DNA from: Prorocentrum cordatum
Lineage: Eukaryota; Sar; Dinophyceae; Prorocentrales; Prorocentraceae
Direction: 5' to 3'
Length of the DNA stretch: 22,500 bases
NCBI GenBank assembly: GCA_963575745.1
Contig: CAUYUJ010014752.1
Span: forward strand, 1-22,500
Under the pieces are notes generated by a model, which was not told where the DNA came from, did no database searches, and was given only the letters and a program-made list of their open reading frames with translations. Of the stretch, positions 1 through 8,500 are shown in pieces. Numbering within the stretch: the stretch's first letter is position 1; every line of letters begins with the position of its first letter. The position numbers were made by a program, and so were the translations under genes.

Positions 1-172
1 CACCTGAGGCCGCAGTGGGTGCGTCCATGCGCGGTTCCCCGCGCATTTCGGCACAGCCCTTACACGTTTCGTGGCACCAGAAGAAGTTCCACCAGAGGCC
101 CCAGTGGGTGCGTCCACATGCGGCTCCCCGCCCACTTCGGCATACCCTTCACATGTTTCGTGGCCCCATAGG
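1..172. repeat. Two-copy 89-bp tandem repeat
   Basis: CAGTGGGTGCGTCCA occurs at about 13 and again at about 102. Each copy continues through a TTCGGCA...CCCTT...TTTCGTGGC segment. The TTCGGCA/CGTGGCCCC part resembles the dispersed family at 2696-3260 and 4745-4835, so this is probably a diverged member. No gene is supported here. Confidence 0.65.
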
Positions 173-244
173 GTGCTCCTCCTGCTTTGTCTGACGTGCT
201 TTACGGTACTGTCACTTGCACCTGGTTGGGTATTGCGCCAGGAT

Positions 245-690
245 GCGTTCTTTTCCAGCTTTCCAGCTTTTCGCTTACGTCCGCTCAGCTTTCAAGGTGG
301 CAGCCTTCAGCTTTCCTACTTTTGTTGTGTTTTTCGGCTTTCCAGCTTTCAGCGTTCCATCGTTCCAACTGTCCAGTGCCCGCCCTTCTAGCATTTCAGG
401 CTTCAGCTTTTCCGTTTTCCAGTTTCCAATTTTCCAGTTTTTCATTTTTTGGATTTCCAGTTTTCAAGTTGTTCGTTCTTTCAGCTTTCCGGATTCCTTG
501 CTTTCTTGCCTTCCATCTGTCCTGTTTTCAGCTTCCCAGCTTTCAGCTTTACAGTTCCCTCATCTGGGGCCACTCGGGCCACCGACCTCACACTTTCCTA
601 CTTCCCTGTTTTCCACCTTTCCAGCTTTCCACCTTTCTAGCTCTCCTGCTTTCCAGCCTTCCGGCCGTCGTCCTGCTTCCCAGTCGTCCA
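245..690. repeat. Degenerate pyrimidine minisatellite (TTTCCAGCTT type)
   Basis: About 450 bases are built from variants of TTTCCAGCTT and TTTTCAGC in a 9-10 bp rhythm with many substitutions. The + strand is strongly pyrimidine-rich. It is followed by a run of 12 G at 700-711. Several frames stay open only because the unit lacks stop codons, so I do not call a protein. Confidence 0.75.
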
Positions 691-936
691 GCTGAGGCAG
701 GGGGGGGGGGGTCGGTGAAGGAAGAGGGTGCTGGGAGGCGGGGGAAGGCAGGAGAGGAGAGGAGACCTCAGATGCGACGCTTCTGTCCGTGCCCGCGACA
801 CATGGGGGGGAGCATCGGTGGCTGCAGTCGAGAGGACGGAAAGGAGGTCCCGGGCTCCTCCCCTTCTCGTTGCTGTTGTCGCTGGTCATCCGCCGCCGCC
901 ATCCCCGCGTCAGCCCCCTGGTCCTTCCATTCGTTA

Positions 937-1088
937 CCAGCCTGGAACCTATCCCTATCCCTATGTTGGGCATCGCCTCATCACGATGGCGATCTTAGGG
1001 GTTCCCTCAGTTTCTGAGGGTGCATCCCTAAGATTGTCATCGCCTTTGGGCGTGTCAATCTTAGGGATAGGGATAAATTCGAGGCTGG
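937..1088. mobile_element. 152-bp foldback (MITE-like) element with TTA flanks
   Basis: The left end reads CCAGCCTGGAACC and the right end, reverse-complemented, reads CCAGCCTCGAATT. Both arms then share TATCCCTATCCCTA, and further in ATCTTAGGG. The centre is a hairpin, CCCTCAG-TTT-CTGAGGG, at 1004-1020, exactly at the midpoint of the element. A direct TTA lies just outside each end (934-936 and 1089-1091). A TWA target duplication is typical of PIF/Harbinger-derived MITEs, but the terminal bases do not prove that family. The element lies about 205 bp upstream of the proposed start codon. Arm identity is moderate, so it is an old copy. Confidence 0.65.
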
Positions 1089-1099
1089 TTAATTCGCCC

Positions 1100-1293
1100 C
1101 TGTTCTCCTATCTTTCCGTTCCGTCAGTTTTTCTTCTGTCCCATCTCCGCACTGCCTTCCTGCCGTCTCCCTCGCTTCTCCCCCGCCACTCCTCTATCTT
1201 CTCCTCGCCTCTGACCCTCCTGTCTCATTCCCCCACCTACCCCCCCCTCCCTCTCTTCGTCTCTCCCTGTCCTTAATGTGAACTGCTTTTTGC
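1100..1293 (+). other. Pyrimidine-rich stretch before the start codon
   Basis: A C/T-rich tract at about 1105-1275 precedes the proposed ATG at 1294. It is a plausible 5' UTR or promoter-proximal region. I see no TATA box or other named promoter motif. An in-frame TGA at 1279-1281 closes the exon 1 frame upstream, which supports 1294 as the start rather than a 3' piece of an earlier exon. Confidence 0.3.
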
Positions 1294-1389
1294 ATGGACC
1301 GCATATCGTTGGCTGCCCGAGGGCCCCAGGAATATATCCAGCAGAAGGTGAACCCGCTCTTGGAGAACCTCGTGACGCAGCTTCTGATG
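1294..1389 (+). CDS. Exon 1: start and first docking-domain helix
   Basis: Residues 1-32. It starts at ATG 1294, with an in-frame TGA 15 bases upstream, and reads MDRISLAARGPQ and then EYIQQKVNPLLENLVTQLLM. This is the first amphipathic helix of an RIIa/DPY-30-type dimerisation domain, with the usual aromatic (Y14) and spaced leucines. Past residue 32 the frame stays open to 1542 but turns into low-complexity text, so I end the exon at ATG|GCGGGCAGGG, a GC donor. Ending three bases later (GCG|GGC) would add one alanine and cannot be excluded by eye. No GT donor lies at a suitable position. Confidence 0.7.
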
Positions 1390-4300
1390 GCGGGCAGGGA
1401 AGGGAACTCTGGCTCCACAGCAGCTGCGCAGTCTACCCACAGTCCCAAGGCAGTCACGGCTTGTCCAGGGTTAGACGCCGTCCACACCCTATCCAACATT
1501 AAGCCCTGCTTCAGGACGGTTGCTTGGCTCCGCAATCCATGACCGCAGTTTAGATCAGAGCCGTCGGTATGTGTTTATGAACAAGACATCGCAGCAGGAT
1601 GAGCATGCTTACCTGCGTCTGGGAGGTTAGGCGGGGTGAACAGCGCGCAACACGAAGATGTTGAGGCTCGCTTTTACGCCTAAGAGGGTAGCTAGAAGGG
1701 TGCAAGATGGACCGAGAGTGCGCCAACAGTGTGCCAAGGCAGCCTCAGACCTAGGGAGCACCCACGATGCTCCAAGACAGCCTATCAGGGCTCCAGAGAC
1801 TCGCTGGAGCCGTCAAGAAGGCTCTGAGAGAGCCCCGATGTGGGACCCTACGAGGCACCCACGAGGTGACTAAGGGGAGCCCAAGGGCGTCCCAAGAGGG
1901 CCTCATCGACTCCCGGACTCCCGAGGGACCCCTCAGAGGCTCCTAAGGAGGCTCCTAAGAGGCTCCCCTCAAGACTGTCCGCGAGGCCTTTACGAGGATA
2001 CCAGGGGGCCTCAACATGTTTTCCCCAGGCTTCCAGTAAACAAGTTGTGGTTTCCCTGAGTCAGCCCAAGGGGGCTTCATGCTGCCTCAAGACTGGCCAC
2101 GAGGCCTCCAGGGCGACGCAGGCGTGTCTCAGGAATACCTCCCTGGAGGTCAAAGCCAGTGAACAGTGTCGAGGCCCTGCTGTTCCCAGCCATCCTGTGG
2201 CGTTGCGTCCTCGTCTGGAACCAGCAGTGCCCCGCGTCTTCTCCTCCTCGCCCCCCGTCCCCCTACAGTCGGGGCCCTGGAGAAGGAACCCTTTTAGTTG
2301 GGGAGGGGCTCGGTGTTCCTTGAGTGTTTCGCAGCTTGCCTCAGGCTTTCCTGAGGTTTTCGACAGGAAATCGAAGTTCAAATTCTGGAGAAAAGGGGCC
2401 TCGTTCCTTATTTGGGTTCCTTAGGTCAACGCCCCGACGCCCCGACTGCAGTTTGCCTTCGGTTTTCCTGCGGTTTCCCATGGGGAATCGAAGTTCAACT
2501 TATTGGAGAAAGGGGCCTCGTTCCTTGTTCAGGGTTCCTTAGGTCAAGGCCCCGACTGTACCCTTCTCGTCAGCACCGTCCTCATCGCCATCATCCTCAC
2601 CCCGATCGCCGTGCCCACACGCCGCTCACCACACGTCTCGCGACCCCGTATACGGTAGAGGGAGAGCTCCCCACCGAGGGCCCCACGGTGGCTTCGTTCG
2701 CAGGCCACCTCGGGTCCGTTTCGGCACGCCCCTCCTACGCGTCGTGGCCCCATGGGGAGCTCGGCCGAAGCTCCCGGGAGTGCCCTCCTACGCGTCGTGG
2801 CCCCATGGGGAGCTCGGCCGAAGCTCCCGGGAGTGGGGCAACATGGCGCCCCCCGCCAATGCCATCTCGGGTCCATTTCGGCACACCCCTCATACGCGTC
2901 GTGGCCCCACCTGGCACCGCTCGGGCGTGTGCATTTTTATTTCTCGGCGAGGACCATTGAGGAGCATCCTCGATCATCTGGCCAAAAAAAAACCACGCAC
3001 GAAACCGGACAAAGACACAGGGGATGGACGTCCGAGCGATGGCCAGCCCATAGGGAGCTCGGCCGAAGCGCCCGGGGAGTGGGGCAACATGGCGCCCCCC
3101 GCCAGTGCCGGCACCCCCCACAGGCCCCGTGCCCGTGCCCTCGTAGGGAGCTCGACCGAAGCCTCTAGGTTGCGGGGCCGCATGGCGCCCGCCAATCGCC
3201 CATTCCGGCACGCCCCTCGCACGTGTCGCGGACCCGTGGGAAGCTCGACCGAAGCTCCCGAGGGAGGGGGGCGGGCCCCACAGCGCCCCTCGCCCTGTGG
3301 AGGACGACCAATGGAGAGGAGGCATGTTGCCAAAGAGTTTCCAGGTGCCTAGAACATGCGTTAAAACTGTTTAAAACATGTAAGAAAGCATGTTTTAAGC
3401 ATTTTCATGGCATTTTCCGACTTTTGAAACACATCTTGAATTCTTCACGCTTCGCGTATCCCCACCAGACCATCTCAAAACAGCAACTCTTGCGAAGCAT
3501 GCCGACAGTCGCGTTTTTCAGGCGTGTTTCCGCCTGCCCCCGCATATCTCCCCTGTTCCTCCTTCCTCCCGCCTCCTTGTACATCCTCCTTGTGGTGGGA
3601 GCGGGAGAAGGACGAGGCGGAGGAGGAGGGAGAGCAAGCGCTCCTCGTGGTTTGAGTCGTTTGGGGTTTCTTGTCCTGGTGTGAGTCGTTCGGGCCCTTC
3701 TTCCTGGTGTGAGTCGTTCGGGCTCTTCGTGGTGTGAGTCGTTCGGGCTCTTCGTCCTGTCGTGAGTCGTTCGGGCTTCTCGTGGTGTGAGTTGTTCGGG
3801 CCCCTCGTCCTGGTGTGAGTCGTTCGGGCCCCTCCTCCTGGTGTGACTCGTTTCGGCTCCTCGTGGTGTGGAGTCGTTCGGGCCCTCGTCCGTGGTGTGG
3901 AGTCGTTTCGGGCTCCTCGTGGCCTGGAGGTCGTTCGGGGCGCTCGTCTGACGTGTGAGTCGTTCGGGCCCCTCCTTCTGGTGTGAGTCGTTCGGGCTCT
4001 TCGTGGTGTGAGTCGTTCGGGCCCCTCGTCCTGGTGTGAGTCGTTCGGGCTCCTCGTGGGGCCTCTTGGGGGACTCTTGGAGACTCTAGGGGCCTCTTGG
4101 GGGCCTCTTGGGGGCCTCTTGGGGGCCTCTTGGGGGCCTTTTTGGGCCTCTTGAGGCCTCTTGGGGGGCCTCTTGGGGGCCTCTTGGGGGCCTCTTGGGA
4201 CCGCTGGGGGGCCTCTGGGGGGCCTCTGGGAGGCCTCTTGGGAGCCTCCTGGGAGCCTCTGGAGGCCATCTTGGGGCCTCTTGCGACCTCCTCAGAAGCG

Positions 4301-5142
4301 CCAATGAGAGCGGCCCCCTGAAAAGAACAAAATGAGCCCAAAATTTTCGTAAAAGCAATGATTTTGCTATGAAGGAAGATGAGCGCGGACCCCTCAGAAC
4401 GCCAACATGGGGCCAAAACCAAAGTAAAATCAATGATTTTGGCTTTAAAGAAGCGCAGAGGGGCCAAACTGTGCCCCCCCGTCGGGGCCAGAATCCTCGT
4501 GAGGGTCGTCGTTTTTTGGCCCTCCCAGGAGTCGGAAAAGACCCCTCCAACGACCCGCGGGACCCCCTCTCCAGGTCCAGGGGGAGGGGGTAGGGGGAGG
4601 GGTAAACCCCTCCCCGAAGGGGAAGAAGGGGGTTGGGGGATTGAGAACAGAGAAAGCTCGCTAAACCACTCACGCCCAAAGGGCTGGTGGGATTCAACGA
4701 TCGGATTGTTGGGGTGTCCGCTGTCGTGGCATCCACAACCCCCGCCCCTTTCGGCACGCCCCTTCCACGACCAGTGGCCCGCAGGGAGCTCGGCCGAAGC
4801 CCCCCATGGGGGTGGGAGCACGTGGCGCCCCCCCTGCCCAGCTCCCCAGCCCCCAGGGGGTGGTGCCACCTGGGCGGGGCCGGTGCGGGGCGCGCGCGGC
4901 GTCTGGCCTCGGGGGCCATGGCGGCGGCGGCGGCGGCTGAGGTCAGGCAGAGACGCGAATCGGCTGCTCCCGAGTGGGGAGTGCCCGGCCTCGCCCGGCC
5001 GAGAAGACGCGGGGGGGGGGCCTTCGCGTCGGGTGGCCGCGCTCGCACTGCGGGGGCCGTTCGAGCCGAGCTTGGAGAGAGAGAGAGACAGAGTGAGTGT
5101 GAGAATGAGTGAGAGAGAGAGAGAGAACAAAAAAAGAGAAAC

Positions 5143-5177
<35 letters not shown>

Positions 5178-5468
5178 TTGGAGGGCGTGTGGGAGAGAGT
5201 GGGTAGGGGGACGGGGAGAAGGGAGGCGGTAAACTAGGTGCGTTTGCGCCATATCCGACATCCTATTCGTCCCTCCCGTCCCTTCGCAGATGTGTCTCCA
5301 TCCGCCGACGCGTGTCATAGCCGACCTGAACTCCAACAGAAAGACCCTCTCGTGTTATGCGCAGTCGGAAAACGGCAACTAGGAGGAGGAGGAGGAGGAG
5401 GAGGTGGTGGTGGGTGAGCAGGAGGATGAGCAGGAGGGTGATGATGACGATGATGATGACGTTGATGA

Positions 5469-5518
<50 letters not shown>

Positions 5519-8500
5519 ATGACGCTGATGATGACGATGCTCATGATGCTGATGATGATGCTGATGATGCTGCTGATGACGATAATGACGGAGTAGGGCG
5601 AGGACGAACAGCAGCATCAGCAGCAGGAACTCGAGTGAAAGGAATGGGAGGAGCAGGAGGACTAGAGGACGGCGGATGAGGCGAAACGAGGGGAGCGACA
5701 TCGATGAAAAAAAGACTCGGATCCAGAATAGTGGCCTGCGCTGTGGAGAGAGCGCAATTCTCATTGCATGCGCCAGGCGTGTCTTGAAAGTGGGTTGACC
5801 CAAGTAGCCCACGTAGTCCAAGTAGCCCAAGTAGCCTACGTAGACTGTTTTACCCAAGTAGCCCAAGTAGCCCAAGTAGCCCAAGGGTTTGACCCAAGTA
5901 GCCCAAGTAACTCGAGACATTCTCACAACTCGAACGCCGCTGCTCGAGACATCCTCACAACCTTGACTACTTGGGCTACTTGGGCTACTTGGGTCAATCC
6001 TCTACTTGGGCTACTTGGGCCGCTCAAGGCATCCTCACAGCTCTGGCTACTTGGGCTACCTGGGCTACTTGGCTCAATCCCTCTACGTGGGCTACATGGT
6101 TCGCTCGAGGCATTCTCACAACTCTGGCGCCGCTGCTCGAGACATCCTCACAACTCTGGCTACTCGGGCTACTTGGGTGAATGCTCTGCTTGGGCTACTT
6201 GGGCCGCTCGAGACATCCTCACCACAACTCGTGCGCTGCCGCTCGAGACATCCTCACAACTTTGGCTACTTGGACTACCTGGGCTACTTGAGTCAGCCCT
6301 CTAATTCGGGCTATTTGGCCCGCTCGAGACATCCTCACAACTCGTGCGCCGCCGCTCGAGCCCTCCTCGCAACTCTGGCTACTTGGGCTACTTTGGCTAC
6401 TTGGGCTACTTGGATCAACCCTCTACTTGGGCTACATGGGCCGCTCGAGACATCCTCAAAGCTCTGGCTACTTGGGCTACTTGGCTCAATCCCTCTACTT
6501 GGGCTAATTGGGCCGCTCGAGACATCCTCACAACTCTGGCGCCGCTGCTCGAACCATTTTGGCTAGTTGGGCTACTTGGGCCAATCCTCTACTTGGGCTA
6601 CTTGGGCCGCTCGAGACATTCTCACAACTCGGACGCCGCTGCTCGAGACGTCCTCACAACTTTGATTCTATAGGCTTACGCCACATCCGCCGACTCCTTT
6701 TTTTTCCGCGTGGTCGTTATCACGGCTTCTTTGCAAGCTGCGGGAAAGATTCAGGTGGTGACCTTGAACTGTGTTCGGGTGCTGTTGGGCGGGCCTTCGC
6801 GCATGGGCGCCGTTTGGGGGGCCCTGTCGCGGGGGGTATCAGGCATGCACGGGGTGTTTGGGGGTTCTCTCCGAGGGTTCCGTGGTCGTCCTTGGGGCTT
6901 TTCGGGTGGTGGAGTCGGGGCAGTACGTTGCACGCCGGTGACATCTCAAGGGTGTCGGCGGATGCCGTCCGGGAGTACTGTGGAGTATCATGGTCGGAGT
7001 CTTTCGGGTAGTGTGTTGCCAGGTGACGAGGATGGTCCTGCTGACACGACGGCGACCATGACGACGATGGTGATGCTGCTGATGATGACGATGATGACGA
7101 CGTTAATGACAATGGCGACGACGATGAGGAAGATGATGGTGATGATGATGGTGGTGGTGATGATGATGATGGGGAGGATGAAGATGAGGGTGATAATGAG
7201 GATGAGGATGACGAGGGAGAGAAAGAGGAGGAGGGAGGAGGAGGAGGAGGAGGAGGAAGAGCAGCAGGATAAGGAGGAGGAGGAGGGGGGAGGGAGGAGG
7301 AGGAGGAGGAAGAGGAGGAGGAGGAGGAGGAGGAACCATGATGAGGTGGAGGAGGAGGGGGGGGAGGAGGGATGAGCAGGAGGCAAAGATGGACAGTATG
7401 GGTCGCGGGCCCCCGCGTCCGAGGACGCAGGTGCGAGTTCACTCTTTCTCTTGAGGCGGATGCGGAGGATGAGGAGGAGAAGTCGGCTTAAAATGGAGCC
7501 CCGGACTTGTCCGCGGGTCCCGTCAAGTAGTTTTTGTCTCCGGGTCGATCTTCGGCGGTCTCGGGCCCCGAACCCGGGCTCGAGGGGTTCAAAACGCCGA
7601 GGGGCCTTCGAAGCAGCTGCCTCTCGGGGGCTCGAGGGGTGCAGTTTTGAAGCCACTGGGGGGCCGTTTCGGGGCCTCTGGGGGGCGCCGCTGCTCGAGA
7701 CGTCCTCACAACTTTGACTACTTGGGCTACTTGGGCCAATCCTCTACTTGAGCTACTTGGGCCGCTCGAGACATCCTCACAGCTCTGGCTACTTGGGCTA
7801 CTTGGGCTACTTGGCTCAATCCCTCTGCGTGGGCTACATGGTTCGCTCGAAACATCTCACAACTCTGGCGCCGCTGCTCGAGACATCCTCACAACTCTGG
7901 CTACTCGGGCTACTTGGGTGAATGCTCTGCTTGGGCTACTTGGGCCGCTCGAGACATCCTCACAACTCGTGCGCTGCCGCTCGAGACATTCTCACAACTT
8001 TGGCTACTTGGGCTACTTGGGCTACTTGGGCCATTTCTCTACGTGGGCAACTTGGTTCGCTCGAGACATCCTCACAACTCGTGCGCCGCCGCTCGAGACC
8101 TCCTTGCAACTTTGGCTACTTGGGCTATTTGGGATACTTGGGCTACTTGAGTCAGCCCTCTACTTGGGCTACTTGGGCCGCTCGAGACATCCTCACAACT
8201 GTGGCGCCGCGCTATTTGGGCTTGGGCTACTTGGGTGAACTCTCTATTTGGGCTACTCGGGCCACTCGAGACATCCTCGCAACTCGCGCGCCGCTGCTCG
8301 AGACATCCTCACAACTTTGACTACTTGGGCTACTTGGGCTACTTGGGTCAACCCTCCACTTGGGCCACTTGGGCAGCTCGAGGCACTCTCGAAACTCGAA
8401 CGCCGCCGCTCGAGACATCCTCACAACTTTGGTGGCTACTTGGGCTACTTGGGCTACTTGAGTCAGCCCTCTACTTGGGCTACTTGGGCCGCTCGAGACA

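Noticed and set aside
3475-5130. 551-codon minus-strand open frame, the longest in the window
   Set aside because: It crosses three unrelated repeat families, and within the 24-27 bp array the same DNA is read in all three phases (PERLTP, ARTTHT, PNDSHQ). Openness comes from stop-free units, not from selection on a protein.
5404-5679. Asp-rich calcium-binding protein
   Set aside because: GAT trinucleotide repeat without start codon context or flanking coding sequence; the Met-rich and Ser/Val/Ile readings are equally open.
6554-6564. CCATTTTGGCT, matching the end of the dinoflagellate spliced leader (CCATTTTGGCTCAAG)
   Set aside because: It is a variant of the satellite module ACTTTGGCTACTTGG; the match stops before CAAG and no leader 5' part is present.
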